Shown in pieces: positions 11,165 to 20,860 of a DNA stretch of 64,000 nucleotides. The notes beneath the pieces are model-generated. The model had not been told where the DNA came from. It did not search any database and was given only the letters and a program-made list of their open reading frames with translations. Position 1 is the first letter of the stretch. The number at the start of each line of letters is the position of its first letter. The DNA comes from Melastoma dodecandrum (Eukaryota; Streptophyta; Magnoliopsida; Myrtales; Melastomataceae). Made by a program: the position numbers and the translations under genes. The stretch spans positions 124,001 through 188,000 of the forward strand of contig JARUPY010000112.1 of the NCBI GenBank assembly GCA_029817715.1, read 5' to 3'.

Positions 11165-12620
11165 TTATGGAATGGCACCGATGAATGCTCAACAAACTTG
11201 GGATTTGGTGCCCAAACCTAACGAGGTGAGACCGATATCCTGCAAGTGGGCCTATAAGGTGAAGACTCGCCCTGATGAAAAAATAGAGAGATATAAGGCT
11301 CGTCTCGTCACTCGAGGATTCTCTCAACAGTATGGCTTGGACTACGACGAGACCTTCAGTCCAGTTGCGAAGATAACAACTGTCAGAGTTCTACTTGCCT
11401 TAACAGCATGTAAGCCCTGGAAACTCTGGCAAATGGACGTGAAGAATGTATTCTTACATGGAGAGTTAGATAGAGCAATTTATATGGAACAACCTCAGGG
11501 GTTTGCATATAAGAATCGTCCGAACTATGTCTGCAAACTAAGGAAAGCATTATACGGACTGAAGCAGGCCCCAGCTTGGTACGATAAGATTGCATAGTTC
11601 TTAGTGCAGAGTGGATATATTCTCGCTGTCGTCGACTCAAATCTCTTCGTGAAAGTTCAAGGAGAAGATCACAGTAGTACTCGTGTATCTGGATGATCTC
11701 ATCATCACAGGAGATAATGATAATGAGATCAAACAAATCAAGGAGAATCTCTCGGTGCGCTTCCACATGAAGGAGCTTGGAGAACTCAAGCACTTCTTGG
11801 GACTAGAAGTTGACCGCATTCCAGAAGGCTTGTTTCTATGTCAAGAGAAATATGCAAGGGAGCTGCTAAAGAAATATGGAATGCTCGAGTGCAAGCCGAT
11901 ATCGACCCCCATCAAGTTCAATACCAAGCTCAACGCGAATGAATGCAAAGATCTTGAAGAGCCAATGATGTACTGTCAACTGGTGGGAAGTCTATTATAT
12001 CTTACTCATACAAGGCTAGACATATCATACGCAGTCGGAATAGTAAGCAGGGTTATGCAGTCTCCGAAGAAGCCCCACCTCGAAGCAGTTCGTAGGATAT
12101 TAAGGTATATCAAAGGTACATCGAGTTATGGGATACTTTACAGAAGAAATGGAGATTGCAGAATCACTAGATATTGTGATGCGGATTATGCCGGAGACCG
12201 CGATACTCGAAGGTCCACTACGGGATATGTCTTCAATCTTGTAGGGGGAGCAGTATCGTGGTGGAGTAAGCGACAACCAACTGTGTCACTTTTAACAACA
12301 GAAGCAGAATACAGAGCTGCTGCAAATGCAACTCAAGATGCGACATGGCTTATGCAACTCATGAAAGATCTTCACCAGCAAGTTGAATATGCAATACCTT
12401 TATCGTGCGACAATCGATCGGCGATCCAATTAGCTGAGAATCCGGTATTTCATGCAAAAACCAAGCATGTGAGGTCCATTATCACTTCTTAAGAGAGAAG
12501 GTATTACAAGGAGATATCAAACTATAATATATCAGCACAGAAGATCAGCAAGCAGATATCTTTACCAAAGGACTTAATGCAAGCAAGCTCGAAGACTTTC
12601 GGTCACAACTTGGCATGGTA
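11165..12620 (+). pseudogene. Ty1/copia pol remnant: RT and RNase H, 5'-truncated
   Basis: Homology starts in the linker before RT ([20 protein letters not shown]) and continues through RT motifs [34 protein letters not shown] and [14 protein letters not shown] stop at 11595-11597 and a frameshift near 11660-11680 follow. A second open segment (11683-12492) has the YLDDLIITG catalytic motif and RNase H motifs [19 protein letters not shown] and [10 protein letters not shown]. The C-terminal ADIFTKG tail is frameshifted near 12500-12580. Gag, protease and integrase are absent, so the copy is 5'-truncated, as in an old insertion trimmed by deletion. It leads into a PPT and LTR at 12640-13013. 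Confidence 0.88.
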
Positions 12621-12648
12621 ACAAGAGTAGCTCGGTGTTGAGGGGGAG

Positions 12649-13013
12649 TGTTGAAATCAACACCTCGCCAATGTTCTAGATAATTCGTAGCAAAGGTAAA
12701 ATCTAGATATTTTGGTTTTGGTTTTCAATTAGCACATATAGTAAAGTTGATATATCGGTGAATTTTGTGGCAGATTAGAGTTATAAACATTGTGTGGTAA
12801 TAGTTATAGTTACGTGGCAATCTGTAAATCTCATCCGGGGCCATTGATTCACCTATAAATAGCGACCCCCACTTGTAACAATCTATCTAATTGAAGATTC
12901 CCTTCTATTCTAAAGCTTCTCCTTAGTTATCTCTCCAGTGGTCGGCTAGAGTTCTCCTTTCGAGTCCTGGTACTTCTGAGATTAGTGGTCCCTTCTATGG
13001 CCATTGTTCAACA
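12649..13013 (+). repeat. 3' LTR of the truncated copia element
   Basis: This 365 bp segment begins TGTTGAAATC and ends TTCAACA (TG...CA with longer inverted ends). It is preceded by the polypurine tract gagggggag and contains a TATA-like cctataaatagc at about 12850. The matching 5' LTR is not in the window, so flanking duplications cannot be tested. Confidence 0.75.
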
Positions 13014-13407
13014 TCACTGAAGAAAGTTCTTCAAAAGCAGAGTCAAACACATGTTGTACATGCATCCCACGGCTTGGTCCAAAAGTTACTAATATGTTCT
13101 ATCAATCATCTGATGGAAATTGGTAGTTTTGATATTTTTTAAAGCAAAATATATGTATATGTCCCTAACTATTGACGCATTTTTTTTCTGTCAACGTCTT
13201 TTTTTCATATACAAAAATGTCACTAACTATGTTATCAACCTTTTTATGGTCAATCTTAGACGACGTTAGGCAAATTGCCAAAGTGGACATAACGAAGCTC
13301 CTACTTGGAAAAGATCAGAGACATCCTATGTTGAGGGGTCCTCGGTCCTCCTAGCCCCAAATCAGAAATTAACAAAATCTTTTGGAACCCTAATTTGCCC
13401 AGAACCC

Positions 13408-13490
13408 TTGACGAAATCGGAGGCGAAAGCGAAGTCGAAGGCAAAAGCGAAAGCGAAGGCGAAGTCGAAAGCGAAGGCGACCGTAATCGG
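13408..13490 (+). repeat. GCGAAG-type hexanucleotide repeat encoding Lys-Ala pairs
   Basis: Imperfect repeat of gcgaag/gcaaaa/tcgaag units. In one frame it reads KSEAKAKSKAKAKAKAKSKA. It lies about 150 bp before a MULE-like segment and could be its 5' UTR or a chance microsatellite. I do not call it a gene. Confidence 0.5.
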
Positions 13491-13649
13491 AGGTGAAGAA
13501 GGAAGTGAGGCGACCCAGTTTGTGACTCGCTTGAACCAGGTAGCAACTTCTTGTCACCATCGAAGGTATGTTGTCAAACCCTTTTGTCTCCACTGTTCTC
13601 TCTCGTGATTAGGTAGGTTAAAGTTTAAGTAGGTAATTTGGGTGTTGTT

Positions 13650-14040
13650 TGGCTGAAAAAACAGATACAATGAAGCGGCTGAATCTGAATATGCATATTG
13701 GTGGTAGGATGTGTTTTTTTGGGCTGTATTCGTTCACAGGAGGCACGATAGTTAAATATGGTGGGGTGGATGCTGACCTTTTAGGCTATTTCACCTTGGT
13801 GGCCCTGGCCAAAGATTCAGGGCTAAATAAGGTGTTGAAAATGTGGTAAGGGCATCCGGGTCAGAGTTTGTCGCTGTTTAGGAAAATTGTAGGAGACTAG
13901 GAGGTTATGAAAATGATTGAAGCATGTCAAGAAGGTAGAACCGTGGATATATACAGTGAAGGGGAGGGTGATAGTGTGGCTGACTTAGAAGTAGAAGAAG
14001 ATCCTAATGAGGAGGAGACCGATGAGTTAGAAGTAGAAGT
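13650..14040 (+). pseudogene. MULE (MuDR-type) transposase N-terminal remnant, PB1-like domain
   Basis: The ORF NLNMHIGGRMCFFGLYSFTG continues GGTIVKYGGVDADLLGYFTL and VALAKDSGLNKVLKMW, then a stop. In the same frame come GHPGQSLSLF, EVMKMIEACQ and TVDIYSEGEGD, and an acidic stretch. The order (HxGG...Y.GG....D.D..SYF.L.D...LGY...W...P, then a short VEIYVEH-like strand) is that of the PB1-like domain at the N-terminus of plant Mutator-like transposases. Two stops interrupt it and no DDE core follows, so it is a dead fragment. Confidence 0.45.
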
Positions 14041-14555
14041 AGAAATGTTTTTTTTTTTTTGAATGGACAGGTGAATGCATGATGATACGTAGCTTAACTA
14101 ATTAAGCCCCAATTCCCCTTACATAGTAAATAGCATGAAATCATTGGGCCTTTAGATTATATTGGATCCGGTTAGAAACTTAATTAGGTAGAATTGGGTG
14201 TAATTAGATAGAATCATTGGTCATAATTTTTTTAATAAATTTTTTCATAACGAAACATTTCAGATAGGCGTTAGTGTGTTCCTGCACTTTTTGATTTTTA
14301 AGAAAAAGTCATAATTTATTTTTGTATGAACTGTGATTATTATTTTAGCATTGAATGCATAATGATATGAACATTCATATTCATACCCCACCGTAAGTGC
14401 TGTAAAAGCCATGTAACCCTCAAAAAAAAAAATTCTAATCATCGCCTTTGTTTTTTAAAATAAATTTCAAAACCATTGTTCTTCATTCACCTCTTCATGT
14501 TCGGAAGACGAAAGAACAAGTGGTCGACTTTGAAATTAAAAAAAAACAACATTTT
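14041..14555. other. T-rich spacer and TNL 3' flank
   Basis: No gene. From about 14440 the sequence matches 4140-4250 (cattgttcttcattcac..., tggtcgactttgaaat...). This is the shared 3' UTR or flank of copies B and C. Confidence 0.5.
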
Positions 14556-16745
14556 TTATGCATCCAATGAGACATCTTCTAACTCCCTGTATTCCCTGTA
14601 ACTCCCACTAAAATAATCCAACAACTTGTCACACCTATGAATTGATAGGTGACACTCGTAGATCACACGGGGCACGCGGAGCAACGAGGAGCAACCAGTG
14701 ATATTCAATCTTTTCAATCCCAACAAATCCTGAATTCCACAAATGGAATGGCAATCCCAAATTTTCAACTCGTCCAACATTTCCAATTGTTCCAGTCCTG
14801 GAATCTCCATCAACGCTCTACACTCACTGAACAAAAGCCACCTCAGCCCCCTCAATCTCCCTATATTTGACACTCGGATGAGACTATCAGATCTCCAAAT
14901 AAACAACCTGGTAAGATTGGGTAACGAATCCAGCCCACCAAGCTCCCCCTCCGTCCATGTAAAATCTATAACATTCACACGTGTCTCCGGGGAAGCCATG
15001 TCTGGAAAACTCAAACCGAGAGTCTTGAGCCTGGAAAGGAACCCCAACTCCAAAGCTCCTCCAAATGTAATAACTCTCTTTACATCCTCTTTTGTACAAC
15101 TTATTTCTTCAGAGAATCCCACCGTCTTCCATGAAAATGAAAACTCTTTTAGGCTAGTAGGAAGTCCTGGAAGCTCCTGAAGCATGTCACAATCAGTCAA
15201 TTTAAGGGACTTGAGGCTCGTGAGTTGGCTAATTGTTGCCGGCATGAAGCAAATCTTACTCCCCGAAAGCTTAAATTTTTCTAATGCTGATAGGTTCCCG
15301 ATTTCTTCCGGAATTCCTTCTTCGAGAGGACAACAGGAAGCATCCAATTTCGTTAGGCTGGTTGGAAGTCCTCGAATCTCCTGAAGCATCTCACAATGTC
15401 CCAAATCGAGGGACTTAAGGCTCGTGAGTTGGCCGACCGTTACTGGCAAGATGCGAATCATACTCCACGAAAGGTCCAATTCTTTTAAAGCTGATAGTTC
15501 CCAATTTCATCCGGAATTCCTTTTTTGAGAGGACAATACGAAGCATCCAATTTCGTTAGGCTGGTTGGAAGTCCTCGAATCTCCTGAAGCATCTCACAAT
15601 GTCTCAAATCGAGGTACTGAAGGGTCATGAGTCGGCCGACCGTTGCTGGCAGGAAGCGAATCTTACTCCTCGAAAGGTCCAATTTTTCTAGAGCTGATAG
15701 GTTCCCGATTTCTTCCGGAATTCCCTTTTCGAGAGGACACTCCCTAGCATCCAACACCGTTAGGCTGGTTGGAAGTCCTCGAATCTCTTGAAGAATCTTA
15801 CAATGTCTCAAATGGAGGTACTTAAGGCACGTGAGTTGGCTGACCGTTGCTGGCAGGAAGCGAATCTCACTCCCTGAAAGGTCCAATTCTTCTAAAGCTG
15901 ATAGGTTCTCAATCTTTTCCAGAATTCCTTCTTCGAAAGGACAATCCGAAGTAATCAACACCGTTAGGCTGGCTGGAAGTCCTCGAATCTCTCGAAACAT
16001 GCAATTAGTCATAATTAGATCCCGTAAAGCTCTTGCACTACTGAGCTTTTTTGGTAAACTCCTCAAATACCGACAACGGGAGATGTTCATATAAATAAGA
16101 TTCTCCAACTTACCCACCGAATGGTGGATTTCTTCCAATTTTTCCAAATTCTCCAAAACCATAATCTCCAATTTTATGCAACAAGAGAAATCAGGTGTTG
16201 TCGTCATATCACTGTCACATACTGCCAACACCCTTAAATTGGGCATAATCTGTAAATGCATTGTACACCATAACATATCAACACAATTAATGATCAAGCA
16301 CATGACATATAAGAGGATGGGGCGGAGGAGTTCATACCAGCATTTCAGTACCCCGCCATCTACCTTGAATTCGGAGAACAACTAGGTTGCTCATCTTGAA
16401 GAAGTCGGGTTTCAACAGTTGATTACAATTCCGCCAAGAGAGCCACAGTAACGTCTCCCGGACACTTCCAAAATCTCCAATAAATTGATACTTTCCTTGT
16501 AGATGAAGATACAACAAATTAGATAATCCACTAAAGTTCTGGTTAGAGAGTTCGTATTCTTCAGTAATACTTTCGAAGTCCAAGACCATTGCTATGATCT
16601 CTTTCGAGACCTAATAAATGAAAAAATTTAAATAACATTAATAATCATATAGTCCTCGTTGAAGAGTGACATCAATCCCATAGTAATGCGCATGGAAAGA
16701 AAGTGTAATATTTTAAATGCAAACTTAATTCAACGAGTTCCTTAC

Positions 16746-17853
16746 CTTTTTCTGAAGCACTATCTTTAAGACATAGTTTGGATCCCAAAGTCTACTACAC
16801 ATTTCAGGCTTTCTGGGGCTTTCCGATCGAATAATTTCTCTTCCCATGTCTCGAAGCTGGTCGTGAATCCAGAATTCACCGTCTGAATCAATCCTTATCA
16901 ATGATTTGTTGACTAGTACCTTCACTCCGCTTTTTGGATGCAATTCGCGAGCTTCCCAGAGATAATCCACATACCTCTGATGCATCACTTCCTGAAAACA
17001 GGCTATATCGAGGAAAATTTCCTTCTCCCTCCAGTCTAACCCCTCGTAACTTACCTTCAAGATCTCAAAGACGTCTTCTTGGGGAACGCTCTTAAGCTTT
17101 TTGAGCTCAGACTTCCATGAATCTTTGCTCTCACAACACAAGTGTCTTCCAATCACCACCAAAGCCAAGGGAAGGTTTCCAGTGGTCTTAACGACCTGTT
17201 TCGATAAAGAAAGATAATCTTCTGGAGGCTCATCAGTGCCAAAGGCATGCCTGCTGAAGAGTTGAAGGGCGTGGTTGTCGTCCATTTTATCCATTTCGTA
17301 AAATTGAAGTAATTTGGAACCAGGACGAACAAATTGTTTGCAAATGCTTTTATCCCTAGTCGTGATTATAACTCGACTGCATGTTCCTAACGTGTCTTCT
17401 GGATTTTTCATCAGCAGCTTTTCTAGTTGTAAGAACTTATCCACGTCATCGAGAACCAGAAGAACCCTCTTGCACTGAATCCTTCGTATCATCTCACCGT
17501 CGTAGTTATAAGATCTAGCATTTTGGCCACCGAGAATGTCCTCCAATAACTTGTTCTGCAATTTCTCATTGCCTCCATTACCCTTGGACGTCTCACGCAC
17601 ATCGGAAAGGAAACTGGAGCCTTCGAATCGGGAATGTAATTGATTGAAGATGACGCGAGCAATGGTCGTCTTCCCGATTCCCCCCATGCCATGAAGCACC
17701 ACGAGTCTTACTCCCGAGGAGTCGCAGTCCAGCAGATTTAACATGTCGGATACTCGATCATCGATCCCTGTAAGATGATCAGGCAAACTTTGATCCTTGA
17801 TTCTCAGCTTCACAACAATGTCCTGAACTATTAATCGGACGAATTTGCCTTCC
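16746..17853 (-). CDS. TNL copy C: NB-ARC exon
   Basis: A single open frame of about 369 codons begins FVRLIVQDIVVKLRIKDQ and ends in VLQKK before donor GTAAGG. Order of motifs: P-loop at about residue 60, RNBS-A, kinase 2 (LLVLDDVD), RNBS-B (VIITTRD), GLPLA-type GNLPLAL, RNBS-D-like EIFLDIACFQ and MHD-type IHDQLRDMG. It is the only NB-ARC in the window without a stop, frameshift or P-loop lesion. The intron acceptor before it is GG rather than AG, so correct splicing is doubtful. Confidence 0.85.
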
Positions 17854-18037
17854 CCGCAATGAAAATAGAGTAATTACATGGAATTCAGTCGCCGTAGTCA
17901 TCACCATCTTCCTCGTAGAATTTCGATACGTTTATTTCCAAAAAAAGTTATGCATATTAAAATATTTATTTCCAAAGAAAAAAAAAGAAACGATTCAAAA
18001 GAGAAAGTGAGCAAAATAACAAGGCTCCGGTGGTTAC

Positions 18038-18558
18038 CCCTGGATGGCTTTGGAGTCCCATCCGCTGATCCCGCCGACATTCTTAAGTGCTTCCTCCCAT
18101 TTCTTCACGATGTCCTGGCCGTGTCGAACCTTGTGTGCGTCGAGTGCTTCCCGGTACAGCTCTGTTCGCAGCTTTACGTCAGCCGGATCTGCCCCGTCGA
18201 AAATCGGCAGTATGATCTTCCCGCCGACTTTCGAGCCTCCGCAGAGATCCACCATCATGTCGAGCTCCCTGAGGCACCAAGCGCTGGACGCATAGTTCCT
18301 GGAAAAGACGATGGCGTAAACCCTGGAACCGCGAATCACTCGCTCGAGCTCTCCCCCAATTACTTCGCCGCGTCGGATCTCCTCGTCATCCTTGAAAACA
18401 CGGAGACCGGCCTCAGTCATCCGCTGGTAGAGGTGGTCGACGATGCCGTGACGAGCATCGGGTCCGCGGAAGCTCAGGAAAACATCGTACTCAGATGTGA
18501 TGGAGGTGGTGGTGGTGGGGGTATCTCGGTCACTGCCCTCGCTCCGCACAGATTCCAT
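18038..18558 (-). CDS. TNL copy C: TIR exon
   Basis: A complete open TIR domain of about 174 residues. It has the FLSFRG strand at residues ~23-28, the conserved Glu in EVIGGELE that is needed for NADase activity in this family, and the alpha-D region SAWCLRELDMM. It ends GWDSKAIQG before donor GGTAACC. The frame stays open upstream of the ATG to an acceptor-like AAAG at 18582-18585. That would join in phase to the membrane-segment exon at 18685-18826. No disabling change is seen in this exon. Confidence 0.85.
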
Positions 18559-18684
18559 TATTGATCTGCTCACGACGCTTCCTTTGCTCCACGAACAGAA
18601 GTTTTATCAATATTAAAATTTCGTAATTCCTTTCGTAAAATCCGAGATCGATCGGAGATCAAGTATGCGTGGTTTCATAGTTAC

Positions 18685-18826
18685 CGGTGTTGTTGTGACC
18701 AGCTGATGCGCCTTGGTTTTCTTTAATGCGTCGCTTCATGGAAATAGTCGTCACAACGAATGCAGCCGCGACGACGATCATTATAATCCATTTTACGGCC
18801 AAAGCTGCAGCAAAATTACACAACAT
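18685..18826 (-). CDS. putative first exon with membrane segment, TNL copy C
   Basis: The ATG at 18826 starts MLCNFAAALAVKW, then a hydrophobic run IIMIVVAAAFVV and a basic/polar tail MKRRIKENQGASAGHNNTG. It ends at a donor GTAACT in phase 1. A phase-compatible acceptor (AAAG before GAAGCG, at 18582) would fuse it to the open TIR frame. The short N-terminus, single hydrophobic helix and following Lys/Arg would suit a type III or signal-anchor membrane protein. The homologous exon survives in copy A (1974-2109) and is absent from B and F. A small independent gene or a 5' UTR ORF is the alternative. Confidence 0.5.
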
Positions 18827-18894
18827 TTTCTCGTTTAGGGAGGAGTGAGCAGAATAAGTGAGTCACGACGTAATCTAAGCAGCCACTGGTTCAT

Positions 18895-19130
18895 TATGTA
18901 TGGGATATGAGCTGCCACTTACACGGATGTGGATTGCTGATGAAGAATCTACTGGTTGTGAACCGCACGAGACAACTGGGTTGGAACCCCTCCTGCTGCT
19001 GCTGCGTGGGGCGGCAGACGAGTATGACGGAGTAAAGGATGAGGAGGAGGAGGAGGAGGAGGAGCAGGGGAAGAGGAGCCCTCCTTCTCATTTTCCAAAG
19101 CTTTTCCAATCACTCGCCTGGAAATAACGC
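18895..19130. promoter_or_regulatory. upstream block of TNL copy C (shared with A and B)
   Basis: Homologous to 2180-2345 and 8235-8345. It includes a (GAG)n tract at 19040-19070. Its position 70-300 bp upstream of the membrane-segment exon fits a promoter or 5' UTR. No TATA box is certain. Confidence 0.4.
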
Positions 19131-20109
19131 GGTAGGCTTTTAATTCGCGAGTCTTCTTTTAGCTGTCTGTCTCCCTTTTTCTTTTTACTTTTTCTTTAAC
19201 AAAAAAAAACTATTAATTATACCTTTCTTACCTACCAAGGAAACAATTAATTATTATTACTAGCAAAATCAAATAATTAATTAGATACGAAAAATTGTTT
19301 ATATAATAAATGACTCCCCACACCCACTCAGAATGAAGGAGGAACAATTTATTCCAACTAAATACACATATAAGGCATACATCTTATCGCATTATTTCTC
19401 GATTTCGACGTGAGCGAGGAGTCGAAGGAGGGGCCAGTATTCTCCAACGCGTTGCTCCGAGCATCTCTCCTCTGGCAAACAAAAAGCAACCCGTAACATA
19501 AGCAAACATCAAGCATCTGTTATTTCGGATCACAATTTGGGGAATTATTTAAAACCCGGGCTCGCATAAGAATCTTGGAATCTCAAGCTCGGCTTAAAAC
19601 TTTTTAAAGGCACTTAATCTAACAGAGCACGGTCTATTACATCACACTGTCTAAAAAACTAAATATATAATAATGTTACTAATCCAAACTTATTATTAAA
19701 GATGAGACAATTATTTGGGTCGAGGTTTCATTGGAGTATTAGTAACTTTTGCAATATATTACACGTCAATTCTTTAAGAGAAGGTAAAAAAAATTTCACG
19801 TGAATTCTTGTAGTAAGTACACATTTTTTGTTTAGGTTCTCTTTACTTAGGTTCATAGCGACCTAATTTTAGACCATTAAAACTTTTAAGAGGTTTCTAG
19901 TCTGGTTAAAGTCCGACTCAGACGTAGTACGTCCTCTTAAGGCCATTACCAAACCCCCTAACGCACGACGATCGTGTTAGTCAAGCCCACTAAGACTAGG
20001 GCCTGATGGATACTCAAAGCACGACAGCAGAGATTCGAACATGAGATCTCCGGTGAATCCTCATTGTACTCTTGGGGACACGGATAAGCTTGTAAGTTTA
20101 CAAGTTTCC
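19131..20109. other. no gene identified
   Basis: AT-rich DNA. The stretch 19840-20100, with phrases such as gagattcgaacatgagatctcc, looks like retroelement LTR or UTR sequence and leads into a minus-strand copia tail, but I could not define LTR ends. Confidence 0.4.
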
Positions 20110-20330
20110 AGAGTTATATTTCTCACCCATTTCGAGTTGGAGGGTGTAGATCAATTAAGCCCAACTTGAAAGTAATATAATTGAATGGATCTTTGGTAAA
20201 AATATCAGCTCATTGTTGAGTTGTAGATTTAAACTCAAGTGGGATATGTTCTCGTTGAATTTCATTTTTGGTGAAGATAAATTTTGATATAGTAGTATAT
20301 ACCAGGAGATTGATCCAGTATTTTGATTGT
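20110..20330 (-). pseudogene. copia pol C-terminal remnant
   Basis: On the minus strand, ADIFTKDPFNYITFKLGLID followed by LHPPT matches the conserved last residues of copia polyproteins (QLADIFTK....F..LR.KLGLID). The preceding part (EIQREHIPLEFKSTTQQ) has a stop (TGA) and frame changes. No RT or LTR could be assigned, so it is a small fragment. Confidence 0.5.
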
Positions 20331-20860
20331 ATGGCCTTTCTTTATCAGGTTGAGGCAAAGAATGTGTGAGAGTTTGGACAGGCAAAGTGACGATCAGTGA
20401 TGCCATGATTTGTCAAGTGGTTTATATCGACTTTCTATTGAAGAGGTTACAGAGTGTCTAAGGGGTAATATACCTGACATTGTTATCCTTATTAACACCT
20501 ATTTATTACTACTATTTAGAATCCATCCCTCATCCACTTTTCTTTTCTTTTTCTAAAATGTAATAAATATAAAATTTCAGTACATACTAAATTTAATTTC
20601 AACAAATTTACATAATGCTCAAGCTCAGCTCATCAGATCTTTAAACTCATATTCCTTTTTTCTGATTTTAAATGACAAACTCTAAGGATATAAACCGCAA
20701 CCCCTTTAATCCCCCCAAATAATAATCACCTCATTCACAAAACAAAAAGGAAACTTGTTATACAATTCTTCTTCGTTTCCCACCTCCTCCTTCCTCTGTA
20801 TCATCTTCCAATTGAATTTTGCTGCTCGTACTCACTATAACAACCCTCAAATGCCCGCAA
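20331..20860. other. no gene seen; AT-rich 3' flank of TNL copy E
   Basis: No supported ORF. It ends at the stop codon of the LRR exon of copy E. Confidence 0.4.

Larger units (their letters stand above)
14556..18558 (-). pseudogene. TNL copy C: least damaged TIR-NBS-LRR receptor gene
   Basis: Exons: TIR 18038-18558 (ATG at 18558, MESVRSEGSDRD), NB-ARC 16746-17853, LRR-start 16338-16610, long LRR 14556-16249. The TIR is complete, with YDVFLSFRGPDARHGIVDHL, RGEVIGGELE and SRNYASSAWCLREL. The NB-ARC is intact, with GMGGIGKTT, KRVLLVLDDVD, SRVIITTRD, GNLPLAL and IHDQLRDMG; the M of MHD is I in all copies. Two defects are seen. The NB-ARC acceptor AG is GG (17854-17855), whereas copy F has cttgcag there. 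A 1-base deletion at about 15497 (gatagttccc for gataggttccc) splits the LRR exon into two frames. Without the second defect the protein would be about 1,200 residues. It may be recently dead, or a sequencing error could hide an intact gene. It runs parallel to copies A, B and E. Confidence 0.85.

Noticed and set aside
13408..13608. Lys-Ala-rich ORF as a histone-like protein
   Set aside because: The sequence is a hexanucleotide repeat and the ORF ends soon after it with no conserved part.
18894..19109. Minus ORF starting MEKLWKMRRR with a run of leucines, looking like a signal peptide
   Set aside because: The leucine run comes from a GAG-type repeat on the plus strand and is not conserved in the homologous blocks at 2180 and 8235.
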